64,000 nucleotides of DNA, from contig NZ_JACIBK010000011.1 in NCBI RefSeq assembly GCF_014195325.1, positions 124,001-188,000 on the forward strand, read 5' to 3'. The notes beneath the pieces were generated by a model, which was given only the letters and a program-made list of their open reading frames with translations, was not told the origin of the DNA and ran no database searches. Source of the DNA: Rhizobium sp. BK650 (GTDB taxonomy: Bacteria; Pseudomonadota; Alphaproteobacteria; Rhizobiales; Rhizobiaceae). The position numbers and the translations under genes were made by a program. The stretch's first letter is position 1. Each line of letters begins with the position of its first letter. Shown here piece after piece: positions 16,783-25,747 of this stretch.

Positions 16783-17002
16783 GTCTGATTTCACGCAGGA
16801 TTTGTGCCATATGAAATGTTTCTTTTCGGCACATGTCCGCAAGAGAAGAATAGGCGTCTGTCGAATAACGGACGCAACCTTTCTAATATTGTCGTCTTGT
16901 TCACCTTCCCATTTAAGCAACCCGAAGGAAATGATCGCTATCTTGGAAAGCGGTTTCAATTATGCTTCTGAACAGAGCCTGCGATTGCCGGAGAACAGCG
17001 TC

Positions 17003-19300
17003 ATGAATGGATTGGGCGCCCGACGTTGGGAATCTGGTGATACTTTCAGTGCTGAGACACAGCGTATTGTGGCGGCCACCGAAGCGCTGATGGCGGCCAC
17101 AGCCCATCACCTTTCCGAAGGTATAGAAAACCTCCGTCTCAAGGCGATCGTCCACGAGCTTCCCGACTTTCTCTACGTCAAGGATCGAGACGGTCGCTTC
17201 GTCTTCGCCAATGCTGTGACGGCGCGCAGCCACGGACTGGAGAACGCTGCCGAGATCGCCGGCAAGTGCGATTTCGATATGTTCGATTTTGAAACGGCCC
17301 GGGGGTTTTTCGATATCGAGCAGGAAATCATGTCGAGCGGCGAGCCCCGCATCGACATGGAAGAACTCGTGCCGCTGCCAGGTGGCGGCACCATCTGTCG
17401 TCTGACCTCCAAGATACCGTTGCGCAACGATCACGGCGAGGTGGTCGGCCTGATCGGCGTCTCCCGTGACATCACCGAGCGCAAGCGCCAGGAGGAGCTC
17501 CATCGCGGCCAGGCGAACCTGCTGGAAATGATCGCCCGCAATGAACCGCTGCCGATGATACTCGAGGCGCTGGTGCTGATGATCGAACGGCAGATGGCCG
17601 GCATTTCCGGCTCCGTGCTGCTACTCGACAGCGAGGGCACGCGGCTCTACCACGGCGCGGCTCCCAATCTGCCTGGCGCCTACAGCCGGATGATCGACGG
17701 CGTTGCCATCGGCCCGAAGGTGGGCTCCTGCGGCACGGCAGCCTGGCGCGGCGAGACCATTATCGTCGAGGATGTGATGGCCGATCCGCTCTGGGAGGAC
17801 TTCCGGGCGATGGTCAGCCAGTTCGGCTTCCGCTCCTGCTGGTCGACGCCGATCTGCACCTCGCAGAAGAATGTGCTTGGAACCTTTGCGCTTTATTCGA
17901 AGGAGCCGCGGCGCCCGACTGAACAGGAGATGAAGCTGGTGGCGCTTGCCACCCACATTGCCGGCATCGCCGTCGAACGTAAGCGCGTCGACGACCGCAT
18001 CCATTTCATGGCCCATCACGACGATCTGACAGGCCTGCCGAACCGCGCTTTCCTGAAGGAGCGCATGGCCAAGATCCTCGACCAGGCCCGCCGCAACAAT
18101 CGCAAAGTCACCGTCGCCTATATCGATCTCGACAATTTCAAGGAAATCAACGATACGAGCGGCCATGGCGCCGGCGACGAGGTGCTGAAAGAGACGGCTT
18201 CCCGCATGGCGAATTGCGTGCGCGCCTCCGATATGGTCGTGCGCCTCGGCGGCGATGAATTCCTCGTCGTGCTCGTCCACCAATCCGGCCACGATGCCGG
18301 CATCATGCGGCGCTTGCGGGAGTTGCAGAAGGCGATTTCCAAACCGGTCCGCTCCGAAGTAGGAGAGATCGCCGTCACCGCCAGCATCGGCATCGCGGCT
18401 TTCCCCTGGGATGGCGCAACACCGGACGAATTGCTCACCAATGCCGATCGCGCCATGTACCGTGCCAAGCAGCTTGGCCGCAACACGCTGCAATACCACG
18501 ACGGCGTCGAGAGCCCGGGTGTCGACCTGCCGCTCAGCGAACAGGAGGAATTGCGCCAGGCAATCGTCGCAAACCAGCTTTTCCTGCTTTATCAGCCGCA
18601 GGTCGATGTCACGACCGGCCGTGTCACCGGGCTTGAAGCCCTAGTACGCTGGAACCATCCGGCGAAGGGCGTGATATCGCCCGTCAATTTCATTCCGCTT
18701 GCCGAAGAAACCGGGCTCATCGTGCCGCTCGGCCTGTGGGTGCTGAACGAGGCTTGCCGGCAGGCCCGCGCTTGGCAGGACATGGGACTGACGCCACTGA
18801 CAATTGCCGTGAATGTCTCGCCCAAACAGTTTGCCGATCCCGATTTTGCCTCCCACGTTGCCGAGGCTATCGATAGCCATAGGCTGAATGCGCGGTGGCT
18901 GGAGCTTGAGGTGACCGAAAGTGTCATCATGCAGGATGCTGCCCGTGCGCTTTCCATGATGCTGTCGCTGCGCGCCCTCGGCGTGCGCCTGTCGATCGAT
19001 GATTTCGGCTCCGGCTATTCCTCGCTTGCGGCGTTGAAGACTTTTCCCTTCGATCGGTTGAAGATGGATCGTTCTTTGGTCGAGGCGCTGCCTGCCGATA
19101 AGACCGCTGTCGCCATTGCCTCGGCCGTCATTTCGCTCGCCCAGACCTTAAAGCTCTCGGTGCTCGCCGAAGGCGTGGAAACCGATGCGCAGCTGGAATT
19201 CCTGCGCCATGCGAGATGCGAGGAGGCGCAGGGCTATCGCTTCTCCAAGCCAGTAACACCGGAAGAAATCGTCATTATGCTGCTGGCGCGGGGCGCCTGA
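17003..19300 (+). CDS. PAS-GAF-GGDEF-EAL cyclic-di-GMP signalling protein
   Basis: A 765-aa cytosolic protein. PAS (about 40-165: LPDFLYVKDRDGRFVFAN, VVGLIGVSRDITERK), GAF (about 175-330: GSVLLLDSEGTRLYHGAAP, GPKVGSCGTAAWRGE), GGDEF (about 335-500, GGDEF at 416-420, with SIGIAAFPWDG) and EAL (about 520-760, GLEALVRW with EAL at 545-547, SIDDFGSGYSS, AEGVETD). Both catalytic motifs are intact. The position four to seven residues before GGDEF reads RASDMVVRL, which includes RASD, an RxxD inhibitory site. The start is set by GGAGAA seven bases upstream; an ATG at 16931 is possible. Its 3' end overlaps the convergent GDPD gene by 67 bp. Confidence 0.9.
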   Translation: MNGLGARRWESGDTFSAETQRIVAATEALMAATAHHLSEGIENLRLKAIVHELPDFLYVKDRDGRFVFANAVTARSHGLENAAEIAGKCDFDMFDFETARGFFDIEQEIMSSGEPRIDMEELVPLPGGGTICRLTSKIPLRNDHGEVVGLIGVSRDITERKRQEELHRGQANLLEMIARNEPLPMILEALVLMIERQMAGISGSVLLLDSEGTRLYHGAAPNLPGAYSRMIDGVAIGPKVGSCGTAAWRGETIIVEDVMADPLWEDFRAMVSQFGFRSCWSTPICTSQKNVLGTFALYSKEPRRPTEQEMKLVALATHIAGIAVERKRVDDRIHFMAHHDDLTGLPNRAFLKERMAKILDQARRNNRKVTVAYIDLDNFKEINDTSGHGAGDEVLKETASRMANCVRASDMVVRLGGDEFLVVLVHQSGHDAGIMRRLRELQKAISKPVRSEVGEIAVTASIGIAAFPWDGATPDELLTNADRAMYRAKQLGRNTLQYHDGVESPGVDLPLSEQEELRQAIVANQLFLLYQPQVDVTTGRVTGLEALVRWNHPAKGVISPVNFIPLAEETGLIVPLGLWVLNEACRQARAWQDMGLTPLTIAVNVSPKQFADPDFASHVAEAIDSHRLNARWLELEVTESVIMQDAARALSMMLSLRALGVRLSIDDFGSGYSSLAALKTFPFDRLKMDRSLVEALPADKTAVAIASAVISLAQTLKLSVLAEGVETDAQLEFLRHARCEEAQGYRFSKPVTPEEIVIMLLARGA

Positions 19301-20274
19301 TTGTTCATCAGGTCGGCGATCGTCCCGATCTCGTTCGTCCATATGCCGCCGGAATAATTGTCCGGCAGCTGTGCGAAGCGCTCGGCATCGTCGATCCCGG
19401 TTGAAAAACCGCCACCGTGATAGGGGCCGATGACGAAGACCTGCGTATTTGCGTCCTGCATCCGGTTAAGGAATCGGTCCGGCCAGCCCCATAGCCAGGG
19501 CGCGTAGTTGATCGGCACCAGCATCATCACATTCTTGCAATCATTAGGCAGAACGCCCGTCCAGCCGTAACCGATATAGCCGGTGAGGCAGCCCATCAGG
19601 CTGGCGCGAGAAGCCGTGCGGATATCAGGCGCCAGTTGCCTGATCCTGTCGATCGGCTCATCGCCGCCATAGACGATCATCTTGGCGCGCCGTTCAGCCG
19701 GCAGACCGTTCAGCACGGCGGCGAGTTTTTCGCCCTCCAAGGGGTCGCGGCTTTTGACGTTGATGAGCAGATGTTTGTCCGGAAAGGTGGAAAGCACCTC
19801 GTCAAGGGTCGGCATCTGACCGACGCCTTTACCACGGAAGGGGAAACTCCTGCCGCCATCGGCCGTGTAGCCATAACCGATGTCGAGTGTCTTCATCTCG
19901 GCCATGGAATGTTCGCGCGTGACGCCATGCCCATCCGTGCGGCAATCGAGGGTCCAGTCGTGGAAGACAGCGAACTGCCCGTCGGTTGTCGGATGCACGT
20001 CGATCTCCACCACATCGGCACCTGCATCGAATCCTGCTCGCATGGAGCGGATCGTGTTCTCCAGATAATCATGCTTCGGCGGCAGCATGCGTGCGGCTGT
20101 GCAGGTATCGTTCTTCAGATCCGTCTCGTCGAAGCGCTGCGCGATGCCGCGATGGGCCAGCAGCAGCGGCTTGCCCTTGCGGTGGTCGGCTAAAAGGCTG
20201 GTATTGTTAAGATGAACTGCGGCAGCAAAGGCGACAACCGCCGCGCCTGCATATTTGAGCTTCCGTCCCATCAT
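19234..20274 (-). CDS. Glycerophosphodiester phosphodiesterase family protein
   Basis: A 346-aa GDPD. An N-terminal hydrophobic segment (YAGAAVVAFAAAVHL) suggests a signal anchor or export. Catalytic motifs: LLLAHRGIAQRF with the family His-Arg, ENTIRSMRAGFDAGADVVEI, DVHPTTDGQFAVFHDWTLD (metal and general-base residues), and LLINVKSRD. It would hydrolyse glycerophosphodiesters to glycerol 3-phosphate and alcohols. The family's usual length is 240-330, so it is slightly long. The last 67 bases are antisense to the end of the PAS-GAF-GGDEF-EAL gene. Confidence 0.85.
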   Translation of the reverse strand: MMGRKLKYAGAAVVAFAAAVHLNNTSLLADHRKGKPLLLAHRGIAQRFDETDLKNDTCTAARMLPPKHDYLENTIRSMRAGFDAGADVVEIDVHPTTDGQFAVFHDWTLDCRTDGHGVTREHSMAEMKTLDIGYGYTADGGRSFPFRGKGVGQMPTLDEVLSTFPDKHLLINVKSRDPLEGEKLAAVLNGLPAERRAKMIVYGGDEPIDRIRQLAPDIRTASRASLMGCLTGYIGYGWTGVLPNDCKNVMMLVPINYAPWLWGWPDRFLNRMQDANTQVFVIGPYHGGGFSTGIDDAERFAQLPDNYSGGIWTNEIGTIADLMNNQAPRASSIMTISSGVTGLEKR

Positions 20275-20410
20275 CCCCTCCGGCGGTGCCTCGGCAATGA
20301 CTAGAAAGTGATTCCGGTGGTTGTTTGGCTCATTTCGGGCTTTTACTGGTTAAAGCTCGCCTTAACGTTGCAGAAACCTTACGTTGACCTCCAAAAACAG
20401 GGAGATAGCT

Positions 20411-20977
20411 ATGGCGGTGATTGCACTTTTTCATTCGGTCTACGGATTTCGATCCCTTGAGCGTGACGCTGCGGAGCGCCTGCGTGGAGCCGGCCATCAG
20501 GTAGTCGCGCCCGATCTCTATGAGGGCAGGGTAGGGCGTACCCTCGAAGAAGGCTTCGCCCTCAAGAGTGAGATCGGCTGGGCCGAACTTTGCAGGCGCG
20601 CCGAAAAGGCGGTCGCCGACTTGCCGGCATCGGCCGTCCTCGGCGGCTTCTCCATGGGCGCAGGCGTAGCCGCAAGCCTCTGGCCAGGCCGACCGCAAGC
20701 GGCCGGCATTCTCCTGCTGCACGGTATCGCAGAAATTCCTGATAATGTGCGCGAAGGCATTCCCCTTCAGCTCCACCTGGCGGAGCCCGACGAGTTTGCG
20801 CCGGCGGACGAGGTGGCTTCGTGGCGTGCGCATGCCGCGAGAGCTGATATCGGCCTGGAGGTCTTCTTCTATCGCGGCGTCGGTCATCTCTATACCGATC
20901 CGTCACTGCCTGATTACGACGCCAAGGCGGCGGAAGCCACCTGGAGCCGCGTCGACGCTTTCCTCGCCGCGCTCTGA
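20411..20977 (+). CDS. Dienelactone hydrolase-like alpha/beta hydrolase
   Basis: A 188-aa single-domain hydrolase: VIALFHSVYGFRSLERDAA, VVAPDLYEGRVGRTLEEGF, nucleophile elbow GGFSMGAG, GILLLHGIAEIP and YRGVGHLYTD with the catalytic His. True dienelactone hydrolases use Cys at the elbow; here it is Ser, as in many bacterial homologues of unknown substrate. GGGAGA precedes the ATG at 20411, which is preferred to a TTG at 20384. The gene faces the DUF922 gene, five bases away. Confidence 0.85.
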   Translation: MAVIALFHSVYGFRSLERDAAERLRGAGHQVVAPDLYEGRVGRTLEEGFALKSEIGWAELCRRAEKAVADLPASAVLGGFSMGAGVAASLWPGRPQAAGILLLHGIAEIPDNVREGIPLQLHLAEPDEFAPADEVASWRAHAARADIGLEVFFYRGVGHLYTDPSLPDYDAKAAEATWSRVDAFLAAL

Positions 20978-20982
20978 ACAGG

Positions 20983-21579
20983 TCAGGGACCGTTCACCAG
21001 CTTCAGGATGAGCTGCTGGATGTTGCCGCCCTCGCTCATTTCCACGCGGTCGAAATCCCGGCCGCGCTGGCGCTGCTTGTTGGAGAGCTCGCCGAGCCGC
21101 ACCATCAGTTCAGGCCTGATCTTCTTGCAGCCGGGATCATCAGGCACCGAAAAGCCGTTGCTCAGCGTCTCGATCTCCTTGACCATCTCGATAATCGTCT
21201 CGCCATGCCAGCGTTCATGCGTGCGCACGCCGGCAATGAAACTCTCCCAGCTTGCCTTTGTGGCTGTCGGCAGGTCGTTCGGCGCTTTCGGCAGCGTGTA
21301 GAAGATGATGAGTTTCGGCTTTGCTGATGTCAGCGTGCAGGCGCTGCCCTGCTGCTCGTATTTGCGCGTCCAGGTCAGCTTGAAGGTCGTGTGCGCGATG
21401 ACGCGACCTAGCCCGACCTGTGGCCCGCGTTCGCCGATGGACCGGTAGAGCTCCATGCCGGTACGGCCGGTGATCGCGTAAGCCTTCACCTCCTCGCTCG
21501 GCTGCCAGTCGGTTGCCGAGGCAGCGGCAGGCAGCATCAGCCCGAGCGCCAATAGTCCAAATTCGAAAACGATCCGCAT
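20983..21579 (-). CDS. Exported DUF922 protein, putative zinc protease
   Basis: A 198-aa protein with signal peptide (FGLLALGLMLPAAASA). The DUF922 region has RVIAHTTFKLTWTRKYEQQG and the motif THERWHGE, which contains HExxH and supports a zinc-dependent protease assignment. CTLTSAKPKLIIFYTLP and KIRPELMVRLGEL are also family-like. Expected location is the periplasm. It converges on the hydrolase gene. Activity has not been shown for this protein. Confidence 0.82.
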   Translation of the reverse strand: MRIVFEFGLLALGLMLPAAASATDWQPSEEVKAYAITGRTGMELYRSIGERGPQVGLGRVIAHTTFKLTWTRKYEQQGSACTLTSAKPKLIIFYTLPKAPNDLPTATKASWESFIAGVRTHERWHGETIIEMVKEIETLSNGFSVPDDPGCKKIRPELMVRLGELSNKQRQRGRDFDRVEMSEGGNIQQLILKLVNGP

Positions 21580-21732
21580 GCGCCTCTCATTCGCTTCCCT
21601 GCTGCAGCGCGAGCAAAGCTAACGGGCGCTGCAGAAGGATGCAATGGACCGATCGGACGACACATCTGGCCCGTAAAATTGGCCCTATCTATCCCTCTGG
21701 CGCAAAACGCAATTCCCACTATCTTTTCTGCC

Positions 21733-22743
21733 ATGAGACCTGACGCGTTGCTCTATCCCGCCCCTGAAGGGCTCTATTGCCCGGAAGGCGGCTTCTATGT
21801 CGATCCGGTGCGGCCGGTGGAGCGGGCGCTGATCACCCACGGCCATTCCGATCACGCACGTCCAGGCCATGTAAATGTGCTTGCCACCGCCCAGACGCTC
21901 GACATCATGCGGATCCGCTACGGCGACGGCTTCTGCGCCAGCGAGCAGCCAGTCGCATTCGGTGAAGAATTGGTGGTCAATGGCGTCAGGGTGAATTTCC
22001 ATCCCGCCGGCCATGTTCTCGGGTCCGCCCAGATCGCCATCGAGAAAAATGGCACGCGCATTGTTGTTTCGGGCGACTACAAGCGCCGCCCGGACCCGAC
22101 TTGCGAAGCCTATGTGCCAGTTCCCTGTGATGTCTTCATCACCGAGGCGACCTTCGGCCTGCCGGTCTTCCATCATCCCGACCCGATCGACGAGACCGGC
22201 AAGCTGCTCGCCTCGCTGCGGCAGTTTCCCGAACGCACGCATCTGGTCGGCGCCTACGCGCTCGGCAAGGCGCAGCGCGTCATCCGCCTGCTGCGTGACG
22301 CCGGATACGGCGAGCCGATCTATATCCACGGCGCCATGGAAAGGCTGTGCGATTATTATATTAGCCAGGGCATCGATCTCGGCGAACTCTTGCCGGCCAC
22401 TGTCGAAAGCCGCGATAAGTCCATCTTCAAAGGTGCTGTCGTCATTGGCCCTTCCTCTGCTTTCGCCGACCGCTGGGCACGCCGCTTCAACGATCCGCTG
22501 CCGTCCTTTGCCTCCGGCTGGATGATGGTGCGCCAGCGCGCCAAACAGCTCGGTGTCGAACTGCCGCTCGTCATATCAGACCACTGCGACTGGCCGGAGC
22601 TGATCGAGACCATCACCGAGCTTGCTCCGCAGGAAGTCTGGGTCACCCATGGTCGCGAAGAGGCGCTGGTGCGCTGGTGCGAGCTGCAAGGCATCAAGGC
22701 GAAGCCCCTGCACCTGGTCGGCTACGAGGATGAGGGGGATTGA
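21733..22743 (+). CDS. Ligase-associated DNA exonuclease (metallo-beta-lactamase fold)
   Basis: A 336-aa metallo-beta-lactamase/beta-CASP-like nuclease of the ligase-associated exonuclease group. Motifs: ALITHGHSDHARPGH (HxHxDH), NFHPAGHVLGSAQ, VVSGDYKRRPDPTCE, LVGAYALGKAQR and ISDHCDWPEL. This class is found beside ATP-dependent DNA ligases of the cisplatin-response type, as here, 200 bases upstream of one. It trims DNA ends before ligation. The start MRPDALLYPAPEG is chosen over upstream codons on family similarity; no strong ribosome site is visible. Confidence 0.9.
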   Translation: MRPDALLYPAPEGLYCPEGGFYVDPVRPVERALITHGHSDHARPGHVNVLATAQTLDIMRIRYGDGFCASEQPVAFGEELVVNGVRVNFHPAGHVLGSAQIAIEKNGTRIVVSGDYKRRPDPTCEAYVPVPCDVFITEATFGLPVFHHPDPIDETGKLLASLRQFPERTHLVGAYALGKAQRVIRLLRDAGYGEPIYIHGAMERLCDYYISQGIDLGELLPATVESRDKSIFKGAVVIGPSSAFADRWARRFNDPLPSFASGWMMVRQRAKQLGVELPLVISDHCDWPELIETITELAPQEVWVTHGREEALVRWCELQGIKAKPLHLVGYEDEGD

Positions 22744-22763
22744 GGATGGCGTTTGTGGCTGAA

Positions 22764-22920
22764 AACCCCTCCCCAACCCCTCCGCGCAAGGGGGAGGGGC
22801 TACAACGCGGCTCCCTCGCAATCCTACGCTACGTTTTTGCATACGGGACGGTTGGGGGTGAAATGCTGATGGCGCGGCAGGCTAGCCCCCCCTTGTGGGG
22901 AGGGGTTGGTGCGGGGACTT
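22764..22920. repeat. C-rich intergenic repeat with inverted ends
   Basis: A GC-rich block at 22764-22801 (CCCCTCCCCAACCCCTCC, then GGGGGAGGGGC) recurs inverted at 22883-22916 (AGCCCCCCCTTGTGGGG, AGGGGTTGG). The centre contains ATACGGGACGGTTGGGGGTG. This layout is a familiar rhizobial intergenic mosaic repeat. It fills the gap between the exonuclease and ligase genes and may act as a structured transcript. No gene is seen within it. Confidence 0.6.
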
Positions 22921-22942
22921 CCTTCCCACGAGGAGGCTCGAC

Positions 22943-24568
22943 ATGAAAGCCTTCGCCGACCTCCTCGACCGCCTGGTTCTCACCCCCAGCCGCAACGGTA
23001 AGCTCAAACTGCTGACCGACTATTTCCGCGACACACCGGACCCCGACCGCGGTTACGGCCTTGCCGCCATCGCCGGCACGCTCGAAGTGCGTGACGTCAA
23101 GCCCGCAATGTTGCGCGATCTGGTGCTGGAGCGCATGGACGAGGTGCTCTTCCGCTATTCCTATGATTATGTCGGCGATCTCGCCGAAACCATCTCACTG
23201 GTCTGGGACAACGAGCGCGATATCGACCGCTCGGCACTCGCCCAGCCGCGCCTCGGCGAAGTGGTGATTAAAATGAATTCGCTCGGCCGCACGGAGGTAC
23301 GAAGCTTCGTGCGCGACCTGCTCGATCGCTTGGATTCATCCGGCCGTTTCGCCTTCATCAAGCTCGCGACTGGAGCGCTGCGCATTGGCGTTTCCGCCCG
23401 CCTTGCCAAACAGGCGCTCGCCGACCTCGGCGGCAAGGATGTCACCGAGATCGAGACCCTCTGGCATGGCCTGCAGCCGCCTTATGAATCACTCTTCAAA
23501 TGGCTGGAGGGTGGAGAGGAAAAGCCGGTGCTCGCTTCGCCCGCCATCTTCCATTCCGTCATGCTCGCCAATCCGGTAGAGGAGGGCGATTTGGGTGCCC
23601 TCGACCCTGCCGACTACGCCGCCGAGTGGAAATGGGACGGCATCCGCGTCCAGCTGTCGCGCGCCGGAGAGACACGAAAGATTTATTCCCGTTCCGGCGA
23701 CGATATCTCCGGCGCCTTCCCTGATATTCTGGAATCGATCAGCTTTTCCGGGGTCATCGACGGCGAACTTCTGGTCGGCGGCACGGCGCGCTCCAATAGT
23801 CCGACCCGCACCTTTTCCGATCTGCAGCAGCGCCTGAACCGAAAGACGGTGACGGCAAAGATGCTGGACGAATATCCAGCCTTCATCCGCGCCTATGACA
23901 TGCTCTTCGACGGCGACGAAGATGTGCGCGGCAGGAACTATATCGAGCGCCGCGACCGTCTCTCTGAAATCATCGAGCGCGCGCCCCACGATCGCTTCGA
24001 TCTTTCACCGCTCGTACCTTTCTCGACCTGGGAGGAGCTCGACGATCTGCGCGCCGCCCCGCCCGATCCTGTCATCGAAGGCGTAATGATCAAGCGGCGC
24101 GACAGCATCTATCAGGCCGGCCGTATGAAGGGGCCGTGGTTCAAGTGGAAGCGCAACCCTTACAATGTCGATGCCGTGCTGATGTATGCTCAGCGCGGTC
24201 ACGGCAAGCGCTCCAGCTATTATTCGGATTTCACCTTCGGTGTCTGGGCGGAAGGCGAGGACGGCGAACAGCTCGTTCCCGTCGGCAAGGCCTATTTCGG
24301 CTTCACCGATGCCGAGCTCGAAGTGCTGGACAAATTCGTGCGCAACAATACGACGGAGCGCTTCGGCCCGGTGAGGGCAGTGCGGGCGGATAAGGATTTC
24401 GGCTTCGTGGTGGAAGTCGCCTTCGAGGGAATCAATCGCTCGACTCGCCACAAGTCGGGCGTTGCCATGCGCTTCCCGCGTATCGCAAGATTGCGTCCGG
24501 ACAAGCCCTCCTACGAGGCCGATCGGCTGCGCACGCTTATCGCTATGATCGATGCCAAGGCAGAATGA
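22943..24568 (+). CDS. ATP-dependent DNA ligase, cisplatin-damage-response type
   Basis: A 541-aa ligase that seals nicks using ATP. The N-terminal DNA-binding region (1-200) precedes the nucleotidyl-transferase core: AAEWKWDGIRVQL contains the KxDGxR adenylation motif, then RSGDDISGAFPDI, GVIDGELLVGG, PVIEGVMIKRRDS and KGPWFKWKRNPY (motif V). An OB-fold follows (FGFVVEVAFEGI). Family length is about 530-560. GGAGG seven bases upstream sets the ATG. It is paired with the exonuclease upstream; the helicase (Lhr) and metallophosphatase that often complete this repair module are not in the window. Confidence 0.93.
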   Translation: MKAFADLLDRLVLTPSRNGKLKLLTDYFRDTPDPDRGYGLAAIAGTLEVRDVKPAMLRDLVLERMDEVLFRYSYDYVGDLAETISLVWDNERDIDRSALAQPRLGEVVIKMNSLGRTEVRSFVRDLLDRLDSSGRFAFIKLATGALRIGVSARLAKQALADLGGKDVTEIETLWHGLQPPYESLFKWLEGGEEKPVLASPAIFHSVMLANPVEEGDLGALDPADYAAEWKWDGIRVQLSRAGETRKIYSRSGDDISGAFPDILESISFSGVIDGELLVGGTARSNSPTRTFSDLQQRLNRKTVTAKMLDEYPAFIRAYDMLFDGDEDVRGRNYIERRDRLSEIIERAPHDRFDLSPLVPFSTWEELDDLRAAPPDPVIEGVMIKRRDSIYQAGRMKGPWFKWKRNPYNVDAVLMYAQRGHGKRSSYYSDFTFGVWAEGEDGEQLVPVGKAYFGFTDAELEVLDKFVRNNTTERFGPVRAVRADKDFGFVVEVAFEGINRSTRHKSGVAMRFPRIARLRPDKPSYEADRLRTLIAMIDAKAE

Positions 24569-24680
24569 TGATATTTGCCTGTGCAAAATGACGCATCCCC
24601 AGATTTTCAACAGCATGTGTATTGGCGGCAGCGCGCTTGCAGTGCAGATTTTTTGAGCCGGAAAATGATGGGTGCTGCAT

Positions 24681-25604
24681 ATGAGCTCGCAAGAACGAAA
24701 CGCTTTTTTTCGCCAGCGCCGCGGCCTGCTTGGAGGCATTGCCGGTTCGCTATTGTTGCCGCGCCTCGCGAACGCCTTCGATGTTCCCGACGTCCCAAGG
24801 CTCGCCAAGCATGATTATGCCGGCGTTCGCCACCACTTCCGAACCAAGCTGCTGCAAAAGGGACCGGCCCCGGACAAATTCGAGCCGCTCGATCCTCCTG
24901 CAGATGCCGACAGGATCTTCTACCGCTCCGGCTACGGCGGCGAATTGGAACTGACCGCCTGGGTTTCGAAGTACAAGCGGGAACGAAAGCCTAAGCCCGC
25001 CATTCTCTTCCTCCATGGCGGCAATGCCATGGGCATGGGTCATTGGCAGCTCATGAAGCCCTATGTCGATGCCGGCTATGTCGTGATGATGCCGTCGGTG
25101 CGCGGCGAAAACGGCCAGATGGGCAATTTTTCCGGCTTCTATGACGAAGTGGACGACGTGCTTGCCGCAACCGAGCGCCTGCGCCACTTGCCGGGCATCG
25201 ACCCCGAGCGGCTGTTCATCGCCGGTCACAGCATCGGCGGCACGCTGACCATGCTGACGGCCATGAGCGCGCGTCATTTCCGCGCCGCGGTGCCGATCTC
25301 AGGCAGTGCGGATGCCTTCCGTTTCTTCAACCGCTATCCGGAAGACATCCGCTTCGACGATTCGAACGCCCATGAGTTCGAAGTACGCACCGCACTTTGT
25401 TACGCCCACAGTTTTAAATGCCCGGTGCGCGTGCTGCACGGCACAGAGGAAGCGCATTTTAACGACCGGGCCGATTTGCTGGTTTCGCGCGCCCGTGCGG
25501 CCGGCACGCATATCGAAGCCGATACGGTTGACGGCAACCACACTTCAGCGCTGCCGGGCGAGATCGAACAGAGCATGCACTTCTTCCGGAGTATCGCAGC
25601 CTGA
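24681..25604 (+). CDS. Exported alpha/beta hydrolase (prolyl-oligopeptidase-like)
   Basis: A 307-aa protein with a Tat-like signal FRQRRGLLGGIAGSLLLPRL. The hydrolase domain (about 85-305) has PAILFLHGGNAMGMGHWQ (oxyanion), the elbow GHSIGGTLTMLTA, and DGNHTSALPGE with the catalytic His. The Asp is probably in HFNDRADLL. The start at 24681 follows a poor ribosome site; a GTG nine bases earlier is possible. Likely a peptidase or esterase, substrate unknown. It stands alone between the ligase and the transpeptidase genes. Confidence 0.82.
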   Translation: MSSQERNAFFRQRRGLLGGIAGSLLLPRLANAFDVPDVPRLAKHDYAGVRHHFRTKLLQKGPAPDKFEPLDPPADADRIFYRSGYGGELELTAWVSKYKRERKPKPAILFLHGGNAMGMGHWQLMKPYVDAGYVVMMPSVRGENGQMGNFSGFYDEVDDVLAATERLRHLPGIDPERLFIAGHSIGGTLTMLTAMSARHFRAAVPISGSADAFRFFNRYPEDIRFDDSNAHEFEVRTALCYAHSFKCPVRVLHGTEEAHFNDRADLLVSRARAAGTHIEADTVDGNHTSALPGEIEQSMHFFRSIAA

Positions 25605-25747
25605 CAGCTGCCGAATGCGGATCTTAGCAAGGGCCTGCATCCGCGCTATTGGGGTCATTTGACCTCCGTCACCAGCCTCGCGCCAGCCGCGTGTGTCATC
25701 CTGTGGACAGCTAATGCCGTTCGACGATCGCTGATGAGGGTGGTTTC

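Noticed and set aside
17621..18499. A 292-codon frame opposite the GGDEF region
   Set aside because: Shadow of the GGDEF/EAL protein; no motifs.
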